DNA from: Gracilaria domingensis
Lineage: Eukaryota > Rhodophyta > Florideophyceae > Gracilariales > Gracilariaceae
Length of the DNA stretch: 64,000 nucleotides
NCBI GenBank assembly: GCA_022539475.1
Contig: VCMS01000111.1
Span: 1 to 64,000, forward strand
Direction: 5' to 3'
In this document: positions 10,555-20,215 of the stretch, in pieces
Layout: each line of letters opens with the position of its first letter
Position numbering within the stretch: position 1 is the first letter of the stretch
Translations under genes and position numbers: made by a program
Notes under the pieces: model-generated
What the model was told of the DNA's origin: nothing
The model's database searches: none
The model's input: the letters and a program-made list of their open reading frames with translations, nothing else

Positions 10555-11960
10555 GTAAGTCGAGGCGTAAATGTTTGATATGGCGAATATGCGCGACTCT
10601 GACCAGTGTTTTTGCGCGGCGGCGGCTGTGTGCGAGAATGAGCGCGACAGGTTCATGAAGCTGCAGCGTGCGGAATCTTTGGATTGGAACCGGAGTAGTT
10701 CAGGTTTTTTATGTTTGGGATGCGTACTGAGTGGGTTCAATGTAAGTGAGACCTTTTGATGCTGATGGTGTTTGCGAAGTCTAACTGCGGAACGTTACGT
10801 GATTTTGCGAGACGCACGGAGAGGATTTGGAAGCAGGTTAGCGTGAATGTCTTGGGCGGGGGCCTATGGGTAAGTTTGAGAAGCTTTTTGTTCGACTTTT
10901 GATGTGAATGCTAACTGGATAATGTTGTATGCGTATGCGTAGGGCTTTTGGGACAGTTTGATGCGTGTTGTCGAGGCTATTGGTGAGGTAGGGGACACAT
11001 GGTAAGTAGATGAGTGTTCATTTGAGAATGTTTCGAAGAGCGAAGAGTTAGCTAACGGGATATGTGACTGCGCAACGGGGGCTGTTTGCGAGAATGAGCG
11101 CGATAGGTTCATGGAGTTATAGCGTGCGGGATCTTTGGATTGGAAGTGGAATGGGGATGGGGCGGAAGGCGGTGGTTTACTTCGTTTCCTATGTGTAACG
11201 TGTTTTTTGAGGTGAAGTGGATAAGGGAGAATGGTTACGATGTGGCTGGGTGGTTTGGTTTCTAGAGGAATCATGCTAATGACCCTGAACTCTGACGAAC
11301 AAGAGTTTGGGGTCATGGAAAGAATGATTACCTCAACGGAGGCCTTCCAGGTAATCATTCTTTGCCATTACTCCAAATTCTTGTTCGTCAGAGTTCGGTG
11401 TGGATGGCAAGGTACGCGTCGGGGTAAGTACGAGATGTTTTTTGTTCGAGTTCTGATAAGAATGCTAACTGGTTACTGTTTTATGTGTATGTGCAGGATT
11501 TTCGGGACAGTTTGATTCGTGTTTTCGAGGCTATTGGTGAGGTAGGGACACATGGTAAGTAGATAAGTGTGCATTTGGGAAAGTTTCGAAGAGGGAAAAG
11601 TATCTAACGGAGTATTTGACTAGCTTGTGTTTGTGCATGTGCAGGTGTGTTGGATGGCAATGGATCGGTGGCGGTGCTGGAAATTGTGCAGTTGAGATGT
11701 TTTCGAGGGAGTTGGGGAGATGAAGATGGCGAAGAATGTTGAGGTAAGTGTGTTTATTTCCATGTTGGGATGGACGACGAGACTAGGCAACAGAAACTAA
11801 CCAAGGGGATGTCTACATTGAGGGCAACGAGAGCATTTTCAGGGTATCTATTCGCTGAGTTTCGATGCGTAATTGTCTTCCAAATGATACAGGGATTCTT
11901 TGGTGATGTCAGAATGGATTTTCGGGGGTGGGAAGTAGGGTGGAGATGTGTACGATGACC
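10555..11960 (+). pseudogene. Tandemly duplicated intron-exon cassette of an unknown gene
   Basis: This stretch shows repeated textbook splice signals on the plus strand. Introns can be placed at 10870-10942 and 11424-11496, each 73 bases with a GTAAGT donor, a GCTAAC branch point and an AG acceptor, and at 11555-11644 (90 bases). The exon 10943-11001 encodes GFWDSLMRVVEAIGEVG; exon 11497-11554 encodes DFRDSLIRVFEAIGEVG. They are clearly copies of each other. A longer shared block (GCGAGAATGAGCGCGA onward) lies at 10630 and again at 11087. One more exon, 11645-11743, ends at a further GTAAGT. I do not recognise the protein. It points away from the Plavaka-like transposase and could be a second, multi-exon gene of that element, as CACTA elements often carry, or a captured host fragment. 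Confidence 0.5.
11287..11396. repeat. Foldback element of about 110 bp
   Basis: The left arm begins GAACTCTGACGAACAAGAGT and the right arm ends with its near-perfect complement, CTTGTTCGTCAGAGTTC. Inner parts also pair (AGAATGATTACCT with AGGTAATCATTCT). The whole forms one long hairpin with few mismatches, typical of a small non-autonomous foldback element. It sits in the second copy of the duplicated cassette only. Confidence 0.7.
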
Positions 11961-12025
11961 GGTTTGGACCTGTTTTCATGTGGTGCTATACCTTGCATGA
12001 ACCTGCAATACTGCATCAATAACAT

Positions 12026-12118
12026 TCATTTCTGCTAGGATGGAACTTCCACCGTGCTTTCGGACCGATGGCTCTTTTGGACCGATGGACCGGTAGTACT
12101 AGTGAACTAGCAGAAATG
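12026..12118. repeat. Short inverted repeat enclosing GGACCGATGG repeats
   Basis: A perfect 12-base inverted repeat, CATTTCTGCTAG at 12026 and CTAGCAGAAATG at 12107, encloses about 70 bases. Inside, GGACC occurs three times (two as GGACCGATGG, the third followed by GGTAGTACTAGTG). The inner sequence ends in TAGTG, the usual end of CACTA elements, so this may be the right end of the Plavaka-like element. I could not find a matching CACTA start on the left. Confidence 0.4.
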
Positions 12119-12573
12119 GAAGTTAGTTCTAAGATTCTTGCAACTTTCATATTTCTTAGAAATAGCTCGTAGTTTGAAAGTCAAGCCTAGTATTCCATTC
12201 AAACCATACTGCAGAATCTGGAGTTTACTCTAGTTTTTCTTCCACTTCAAACTTCCACTAATCGCAATTTAACATATGAAATACTAGCATTTTTTTCTGC
12301 GATTTTTGGACTGTAAACTAGCATCCCGGAAACACAGACGTTCCTGTGAGCCATAACTTCCAGCATCTCTCATAATCCGTAGAATACGGTACTCTATCCA
12401 GCAGTAGCTGAGCATCATCTCTCTTTGCAGAGGACCTTGTTTCGACCTTTGTCGCGTTAGATCGACGGTAGTCGAGACATGCAAACCAAGATCCATCCGA
12501 CAGCTTGGAAAACACAGCCATTGACATGGGCAGTAACTCCGAATAATTCGGGTCTCCTTTCGAGTGTTTCGAA

Positions 12574-13524
12574 TTATTTCCCCCCCCCCTCGGAGTGAAG
12601 TAGACCGATCGTATCGACCGCACGTACCTTAGAGGTGGCAACTGCCATAGGATGAGGCAGAACGGATCCAATGACTTGGTTGTGTGCCAGATACTGGTGC
12701 TTTTGTCCAATATTGGAAACCAACACCGTAAACGGTTTGTCAGGTTCAACGTGAACGAGTACATCCGCGAAGGCGAAATTGTGCCTGTGTGACAGTGAAG
12801 GAACCTGTTGAACAAATGGAACTCCGTGATGACGGGAACTGACTTGAACCCAAGCTTGGGATTGCGGTGGTATACACAGCGATGCGTGCACACGAAGCTT
12901 GTTAGATTCCCGGGAAGCCGGTAAATATTCCTGTGCAACAGGTAGAAGAACCTCCTTCTTCTTCGATGCACGCTTAAGCGGACGACGCACGATTGGAACA
13001 GACGAACCAACGGCTAAATCAACACGCTTTGAGCGGGGTCTAATGGCTTCGACACACTGTTCACAAAAGTCACAACCCAAAATGATGGGGGCAGGCAATG
13101 ACCGACACACAATAACGTCGAGGTTCATAACTGTGCATCCTAACCGAACAACCATTTCTGTCCTTCCAACCGTTGATAACGGGTTGTCCCTCGCATCAGC
13201 GATATCGGGAAGCACGCAATCGCGGATTTGATCACGCAACTGATTGCGGTAGCAGTGATTCCACGACAAAGTTCGGACCAGTACCTGTATCCAAAACAGT
13301 GAGATAACGCACCATGAACTGGGTAGAGTGGCCAATGTCAGCGAACACTTTAAAGTTTCGCTTCGACATGACCATGACTCTCGATTCGGGAACCGGTTAT
13401 GATGAACCCGTTTCCACGGTCGATGCAAAACACGGAAGTGTTCAGAGTCCACGTCTGAGACGGCATGTTTTCGTGTAAGGATTTTGACCTGGGAGCGAGG
13501 CAGAGAAGCCTCGGGCGTCAGCAA
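12574..13524 (-). pseudogene. Protease-region frame of the Ty3-like fossil, running into an RT fragment
   Basis: The frame holds VGRTEMVVRLGCTVMNLDVIV and APIILGCDFCEQC. These resemble the second half of a retropepsin fold, where an ILG-x-DF strand is followed by the linker to reverse transcriptase. Just beyond, at about 12440-12560, another frame shows DGSWFACLDYRR, the opening of a Ty3-type reverse transcriptase. No further RT, RNase H or integrase sequence follows before the element ends. Confidence 0.65.
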
Positions 13525-13565
13525 CCTTGAGATTAAGGACGCCTCTCCAGAAGTGGAGACTCCCT

Positions 13566-14351
13566 TTACCAGTTTTTTTGGGACTCCACCGCCTGGGGCG
13601 GAGCCTCAGAATCCTTAACCACTAGCAGTGGGGTGCTAGCAGCAAAGTCCGTACGCAAAGGATGCATTTCAATAGCCTGCAGAGCAGTGTTTGGCAACGC
13701 AGTCTGCGGTTGAAATGCCTGAATCTTCCGTGAGAAATCAGTGATCGCTCGAAGATATGAAGACATAGGAACCGATTCAGCCTCCAAAGGAGTGAGATTC
13801 TCGTAGTTCCTGGCAACAGTGGACCATTCTCTCAGAGAGAGTTGACATTCCGGGGACATATGACCGCGACCATAGCAGGTATGGCAGACTAGACCAGATC
13901 TTGAGCCATACGAAACATGAAGAGGGTCATCAAAGTCCACCGCTTGGCGCATATAATCCTGTACAATACCAATATGTTGGAGTACTCCAATCTGACCAGT
14001 GGGCAACCCGTGAATACGGAGAGCATCTGCAGTATGCAGCTCGTGTTCCACGTTAGTGGTAAGCAAGGCTTCTGATTCAGGACGCCAATCTCCTGTCAGG
14101 GAACGAGTGTATCCTAAGATATCGGAGGAAGAGTCTGACGAGCAATCGAAAGAACTTGAACCATATGAATGGGAAGCAGCGCGAGACAACTCGGAAGATT
14201 CGGACGAATCCCAATCGGAATCCGAAGGAATCTGAGAAACATCCTCCACAGGAGTGCCTGTGTACTTGCCTAGCAAGTTTTCGACATCCTCCTTAAGGGC
14301 ATCCTGCAATTCACGTAGGACTGACAAATGCCTTCTGGCAGTTCGATCCAT
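13566..14351 (-). pseudogene. gag-like frame with a CCHC knuckle
   Basis: A frame of 261 codons starts with MDRTARRHLSVLRELQDALK. It contains a serine-rich acidic segment and then a retroviral-type zinc knuckle, CHTCYGRGHMSPEC, which fits C-x2-C-x4-H-x4-C. Such proteins package element RNA into particles. It lies between the primer-binding site and the protease frame of the Ty3-like fossil. It is part of a truncated, inactive element. Confidence 0.7.
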
Positions 14352-14752
14352 GTCGAAAACAATCTCTACACGGAGCGAAGAAAGCCAGAAAACTGTAGAT
14401 TAGAACCTCAAGCGAGAGTGAAACGCACAAGAGTGGGTAGAAACGACCGTATCGACGCGAACCACACACTACGATAGTAGGCGATCCTACCAGAGTAGCT
14501 GGTACAAAGTCCTAGAGTAGCAACACCGTACCGACGGGAATGAAAAATTACGGAAATAGGGTGAGCCACTAGTACAGAACTGAGCGAAACCAACAACCCG
14601 AACGGGGAAAGACGAAGCCAAACACGAGACTAGACGGCAACGACTTCCACGAGAAAACGATCTGTGTTCTCCACAACTTCAAGCCGGCAAACCGGAATGT
14701 GCACAAAACCAGCTTGCTGGGCTCAACACGACTTCTAAGTCGGGAGACCAAA

Positions 14753-15422
14753 TGTGGTGCAAACCCCGAGAACGGGAAAACGACACGAAGGTGTTCGGAG
14801 CCTTCCTCTCAGTAGCGTAGCAACAACAATAGAGCCCCTTACGGGTAGATGCACGAGCCGGGCGTAAACCGGGATCTACCTTCGCGATATACGTGTTAGG
14901 GTGTGAGATGGCCGAGAAGTCTGGTGGAGATCCACGTGAGCATGTGTGCATCCCTCTGGTGAGGTGAACCAATCCACGAAAGTGGTGAAGACAACGACAA
15001 TGAGTCGGAAGTCCACAGACCACTGAAACGTGGGCAATAAACCCGAGAAAAGGGGACAAAAGAGAACCACAAAAGTGGAAAAAGGAAAAGGAACAACCTA
15101 AAGAAAGGGAAATAGTGGGCGAGCCACGAGAAGGGCGAGCCACGAGAGACCAGAATGGAAGAGGGAAACCCTATACAGGGGTGAGAATCCACGACAGTGT
15201 GTAATAATAACTGAAATAACCACGACGAAGTCGGTGAGGCTCCTGTTGGACAGGGTGGTCAAACTAACCGTGCACGACGCGGCCTACTCTCAAGGAGGTG
15301 CGGGAGCACGCGAAGGCGGTGCAGCTTAGAGCCAAGAACGATGGTTGAACACCTTTTGGGGAGTTCACTTGGCGGCAAAGGCCGAATGCCAAGAAACTAT
15401 ATACCGTAGTAAGCTCCCTACA
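14753..15422 (-). repeat. 5' LTR of the Ty3-like fossil, with primer-binding site
   Basis: On the minus strand this 670-base segment starts TGTAGGGAGC and ends GCACCACA, the usual TG...CA boundaries. A TATATAG box lies near 15399. Two bases further on (14750-14735) comes TGGTCTCCCGACTTAG, which starts with TGG and looks like the complement of a tRNA 3' end. The same site, with one base different, follows the LTR end at 41187, so the two fossils belong to one family. Confidence 0.65.
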
Positions 15423-15499
15423 ATAGATGCGAAACTATCTAAATAAATATCTAAATTACCAGCAATGCGGTGACAACTGGCGATCATCCGTCCCAAACG

Positions 15500-16740
15500 T
15501 GTACAACAAGCCAGCAATGCTGTGCCATACGCTGCAACTGTGCTCTACGTCCACTGCACTGAAGGTACCATCGACATAGCCGCGAAAGCTAGTATATACC
15601 GCGAATGCGTTGCACTACAGCTTTTGTAAAAGTACTCTGCCATTTGAAAGATAGTAGCGTAGTGATGATGAAGACTGACAACGGCCATGAAGCACAATCG
15701 TTTCGGCGGATCTTTATGCGCTGTAGTATCTACCGTCTACGCCTCTCATAGGGTAAAGCGGTAGACACGACGCAGCTATTGGTCAAGCCAACCGTACTGT
15801 CGATTCCCGCCTGGAATCTACGCTGCGATTATGCATAGAAGGGCCAGAGCAGTCGCCGCCGACTCAACTCTGGCCAGACCACTTTCCCTTCGACGGTCTT
15901 TCGCCACCTGCACTTTTCATCTCTTCTTTCTTCTTCCTCCCTTCGTCGTCTCAACCTTCTTCTCCTCACCTCTCAACTTCTTTCACTCTTCTCCTTTTTG
16001 CGGCCTGTTCTCACCGCTACCCACGTTGACTGCCATTAGCACTGCCCAGCCTGGGCTTTTCTTCTATCGGTCGGCAGAGCGTCCGCACTACTCTGCCGTT
16101 GCGTAAGCCTTGCGCGGGCGTGACTCTTTCTTCCGAAGTCTGCTCTATTTTGTCTTTTATTTTTCCGCTTTGTCTCTGGGGCCGTCCTTGGCCGCTATTG
16201 TTCTCTCCGCCGTTCTTTCTCGACTCAATCGTTTTATTGTTGTCTTTGTTATTGTCTGCCCGCTCCTTCGGCCTGCCTTCACCTTCTCGCTTCTCGTCTC
16301 GGTCTTGTTACATGGTATCATTGGTTTTTCAGAGTGGCGATTCCGTTCCTCACATAGTGTTGCTTCGCACCTGTTGTTCCTAGACACACTGTCTCATACG
16401 GCCCAAGATTCCAATTAGCCTACGGCTCTGACGCAATCTTTCAAGAGTAAGTGGTTCGCAGCTGCTGCTTGGGCATTTTGTGCTACTAATAACTTGTTTT
16501 TTGTCTCACATAAGGTGCCAAGGTCTCAAGAAAGATTTTTCAAAAACCTTTACCGTAGCGGAGGCTTGAGACAATGTACATTGTGCAGGTTTAAATACAG
16601 TTCAATTTTGAAAAGAATTGATTTTTTATTGCATTCAAGATCTGTAAAGACTGTGGTAAACGCCCAACTCGAGAGTGCAATTTTGGAACGATTGTCCTGC
16701 GCATGGTGTTGCGTCAGGATAAGCTCGCTTTTCTGATTTG
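15500..16740 (+). mobile_element. LTR retrotransposon fossil of a second family, 5' LTR and leader only
   Basis: A pyrimidine-rich LTR can be placed at 15500-16312 (TGTACAACAAG to TTGTTACA, 813 bases). It is followed at once by TGGTATCATTGG, close to the initiator-methionine tRNA primer site used by many copia elements. A short coding stretch follows at about 16430-16540, with SFKSKWF and FVSHKVPRS. The whole is repeated, diverged and inverted, at 50093-48600. No protease, integrase or RT remains. It abuts the Ty3-like fossil on its left with less than 80 bases between them. It appears old. Confidence 0.55.
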
Positions 16741-17085
16741 TTCGCATTCGATAAATTGCATGCGTTTGATCTAGAAGTAAGCCGCTACTGCGGGAAAAAT
16801 CGTTTTTTAAGCTTCTACGTGACTCTCGTATATGCACAACCATAAACAGGGAAACATGAACGAACACTGCGAAAAGAAGACGCGCAGAGCTTACTGCAAA
16901 TACTGGAGTGCAGGGCATGACGCGGTTTGAATCAGAAGAGCCTGATAAGCAAATAAACTTTACTGGGAAGCAGAGGAGAATGATTGTCCCTCTCTAGTCC
17001 CTCGCTTTGATTGGAATGAATTCTAGCCTGACTCCGTACAACGATTATTATCACACAAAGTGCTTCAGCACTATGTTATGTTCAG

Positions 17086-17760
17086 GCTTTGATGGAAGGA
17101 ACAAATCGAAACCCTCAACACCATCAGTTCATACAGACTGATATAGCATTCTTTCAGAGGCTTACAGCAATTGTGTGTGTGCTAATGAGAAGATATTTTG
17201 GTTTAGCGAATAGCAAAAAGCTGCATCGCGTACAATCTCATCTGAGCGATTCGTTTAGAAACTTTGGTCTACTTAATCTCACTAACACAAGCACGAACGA
17301 GTCCCTTCATCGTGAAATTAAGGTGCAATTCAATGCAACCAACAAAAGAAAGAGGAAACCGATTGGTTTTTGAAGAGCTGCCAAGTGCACGTTTTGTGTT
17401 CCTTCGCCCCAATAATCACAAAGGCTAGGACTACATCTTCGTGTACGTTAACGATCTGTGCTTAACATTTATAGAGGTTGATTCTGAAATTGAATTAACT
17501 CTTGATGTCTTCAAGAAGCGTCTATATCTCGATGCTCAATTTAAGAACCTAATTGTGCGACAAACTATTTCAAAAATACGGAACGGCTCTTTTCGTGGAA
17601 CGGAGATATGGTCATTTTTGTGTCAGAACTCCGTCTTGGTTCCGAAAACCAAAGTTGTAGACCTTAGTCATCGCTCGTATGCCCACCCTACACATTTCAA
17701 AAACAATGCCGAACTATTGAGATATGGGTAAAACAATAAAGCTACCTACATCACGGTTTC
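17086..17760 (+). pseudogene. Transposase fragment with an NTSTNESLH block
   Basis: Two open stretches in different frames make up this remnant. The first holds KLHRVQSHLSDSFRNFG and NLTNTSTNESLHREIKVQFN, followed by a basic NKRKRK. This resembles the block before the last acidic residue in Tnp2/Plavaka-like DDE transposases, where a K.H..SHL..S.R.FG strand precedes E..H...K. A related block is seen at about 39286-39420. The second stretch (17441-17731) adds VFKKRLYLDAQFKNLIV. Only the C-terminal part of a transposase is present, with at least one frame change. Confidence 0.4.
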
Positions 17761-17998
17761 TTCATGCGACTTTCAATCGCTTCCTCTCGCAAAGTATTCC
17801 ACTCCACGCCTCTCATTGCCTTCGTAGTATCTATCTAAAACATGCTTCACTAAGTACCTCTCTCTTGTTTTCTCCTTCGCCGAAGGCACGAACTGTAGAG
17901 AGCAAATCTTAAGCCGCATTGCAACATCATCAACCAGAGCTTTAATTTCTTCCACAACTGCAGAGATCTCGACGTCTCTATTTATCATCCCAAGCTTT

Positions 17999-18462
17999 CC
18001 CTGTGAGATAAACTGATTCGCGATGGATGTCAATCCGATGAAGATTTGCGACATCTATAGGATATCAGTCGGATATCTTCTGCGCATCCAGGATATCCAA
18101 ATGATATGCCGTGGTTCCCCGTTGGATGCCCCTAATTGATGCCCTTTACATGTCCTTTAAATGTATAAATACTATTCCAAAGATATTCATATGATCCACG
18201 AAGATACGTCCAATGGATGTCCGGAAATCTAGTGTGCATCATTCGGACATCACAAAATCCAATGGACATCTCTTCGTACATCATATGCGTATCAGGTAGT
18301 TATCATTTGGATATACTTCATGCATTATCTGAACATCATTTACGTATATCGCGATATATCGTCTGGATATCTTAAGGAGATCAAATGGACATCTACAGGT
18401 TTCGTTATTCTAATATGGGTTATCTGAGGGATATCATCCGGACATCAATTCACCTCTCTGGG
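17999..18462 (+). repeat. MITE-like repeat, copy A (464 bp, TSD TTT)
   Basis: The element starts CCCTGTGAGATAAA and ends CACCTCTCTGGG. The ends are imperfect inverted repeats (14 of 19 bases). TTT stands directly on both sides. The interior is crowded with GGACATC, GGATATC and ATCATATG words. Two more copies lie at 32159 and 41809 in the same orientation. Confidence 0.8.
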
Positions 18463-18499
18463 TTTCGCCAAGAGGTATCGTTCGAAAGGTCCTTGATCA

Positions 18500-20215
18500 T
18501 CACTCCCTCCTCGAAGAGGGAACTAAAAAGAAAAACATGAAAACGAGAAAGTTTCAAAGTGCTTGGAACCGTATAGAATCTGTCCAGAAATTCTTTCTAG
18601 TTATACCGCACAACATCTGTAGAACATATAACATGATTGAAGACTGAGCTCTCATCAATAATCCTGATTATATTGCGCGGAGAATAATCATCAAACTGTT
18701 TCAGCCATCGTTTGACCATGCCAAATGATGCATCGCATCGATTCTTCGTGTGCCCGGCAACAAGAAAGTGCAAAAAAATTTCATTTTCATACATCATAAT
18801 CACTCTCCACAGCAAATATCACATCATGAACCGATTTTATTTTGTCCCACGAAGATGTCCGCATGCAAATGAAGATTTCGTTGTTACCCCGTCCTACATC
18901 CAGGAATTCGATGCCGGTTAGTAGCGTCATGAAGTATCGAGGGTTCTTCGCTGCAAGTTCTGTTGTTCGGCCAATGGCCCTCTGGCAAACCATATACATA
19001 ACAAGTACCTTTGTCGCTGCTGTAAAATCTAAAATAATCAAACTTCAATCCATTGACAAAGTGCAGTTGGTCTGGTTGTCGAAAGAGATGTGGCAGCAAA
19101 CCTTCTGCGCGAAGTTAAAGATAAATGAATTAAAGCTTTAGCAGAACTATCGTGCGCACGTTGTTGAATATCTCTGTCCAATTTAAACTCGAATGATGCT
19201 TGTAATCGATTCCTTTCTCTTGCGGAGAGTAATGTACTTCGAAGATCAAGATTAGTGGTGCTGTTTTCAAAATTCAACAAAGCGGTGCACTGGTCACAGA
19301 AGTCTTCTTGCCTTCAAAATTCTTAGAGTGGGATAGTGCTTCGACCAGATTCGAATAAAGCTGGCTTTAGAAAGCACTTCATCAGGCCTCAATGCATTTG
19401 AATTTGCGGCTGCGCAGAGGCAATATCTTCCCATCGATCACTGTAACATTCGTACACGGCGCTTCTCCTGACACTACTCGGCATCCACTGAATAGGGCTC
19501 TCATTTTGAGGCCCCAGACCGGTTGGACAAGACAAGGCATTCATATCTGCATCGCGACGTAGAAGAAAAGCAAGAAGCGTCCTAGTCTGTAGCGAAAAAA
19601 TCCTCTATGGGACCTTCCATGTCTCGGTCTCTCCACCGGAAAAATTTTAACAAAAGGCGACCTCAGCTACATCTCGTTGAATTGTTCTGATGTTCAACTG
19701 GACAACGGCCGCAAAACCAAACTTGCAAACGAACGCTAATTTCAAACAGTAACGGATTGTTGTATTGCCACCTTTAGCGCCTTTCCTTCTTTTTGCTTTT
19801 CGCGTTTGCGCTCGCTCTGGCTCTCATTCCATCAGTTGCTTGGAACTGTCTCTTTGCGTAGCCCGAGCGACAAGCATGCCCCGAACTACATTGCTTCTTT
19901 CATTTTCGCGCATTGATGCAAAACTTTGGGCCATAATTATGGATTCATCTCCGATACATTTTGAATAACACGAACACCGTTCTATCATGCTATCGAAATG
20001 ACGACGTGTCTCCTCACTTGAAATTCCTCGTCCGTTGGAATCACTGCAGCAGTCATGCCGTTCATGTGCTTGATGCGGCGGTAGTTTGGGTTCGCTTTGG
20101 CGCTTATCGTTTTCTAGTTGCTCTAATTCTAGTGAAGGGGCTCTAATGCCTTCCAAGTCCTGAGCGATGAGCCCCTCCAAGTCAAATCCATCGTCGTTCA
20201 TTCGAAATTGAAACA
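18500..20215 (-). pseudogene. Decayed DDE-type transposase of the GHTK...D..FG..K kind
   Basis: Minus-strand stretches in changing frames read in a sensible order. The N-terminal piece near 20000 has ERCSCYSKC, a possible zinc-binding cluster, followed by ASMRENERSNVVRGMLVA. A middle piece has RNRLQASFEFKLDRDIQQRA. The best-preserved piece, near 18650-18800, reads LHFLVAGHTKNRCDASFGMV, followed by KRWLKQFDDYSP. A GHTK-x-x-x-D-x-x-FG-x-x-K signature of this type is known from a group of eukaryotic transposases with a DUF7869-like core. I name that group from memory and only as a likely match. The gene is broken in several places. Confidence 0.45.

Larger units (their letters stand above)
12300..15422 (-). 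mobile_element. Ty3-like LTR retrotransposon fossil, 5' half
   Basis: Read on the minus strand, the order is a 5' LTR (15422-14753), a primer-binding site, gag, protease and a short reverse-transcriptase-like piece, after which the element stops near 12300. The rest of pol and the 3' LTR are absent. The gag and protease frames are still long and open, so I judge it only moderately old, with a small number of breaks besides the truncation. The protease and RT order before any integrase, and the primer site, fit the Ty3 group better than copia. Confidence 0.75.

Noticed and set aside
12318-13010. 230-codon minus frame overlapping the protease region of the Ty3-like fossil
   Set aside because: Only its last part (RT-like DGSWFACLDYRR) is meaningful; the rest is a shadow of the protease frame.
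16447-16514. Possible conserved intron (GTAAGT, ACTAA branch, AG) in the leader of the LTR fossil, also at 49135-49067
   Set aside because: Both copies read through as the same open frame with matched codons (SFKSK...FVSHxVPRS), so the stretch looks coding and the splice-like words are probably coincidence.
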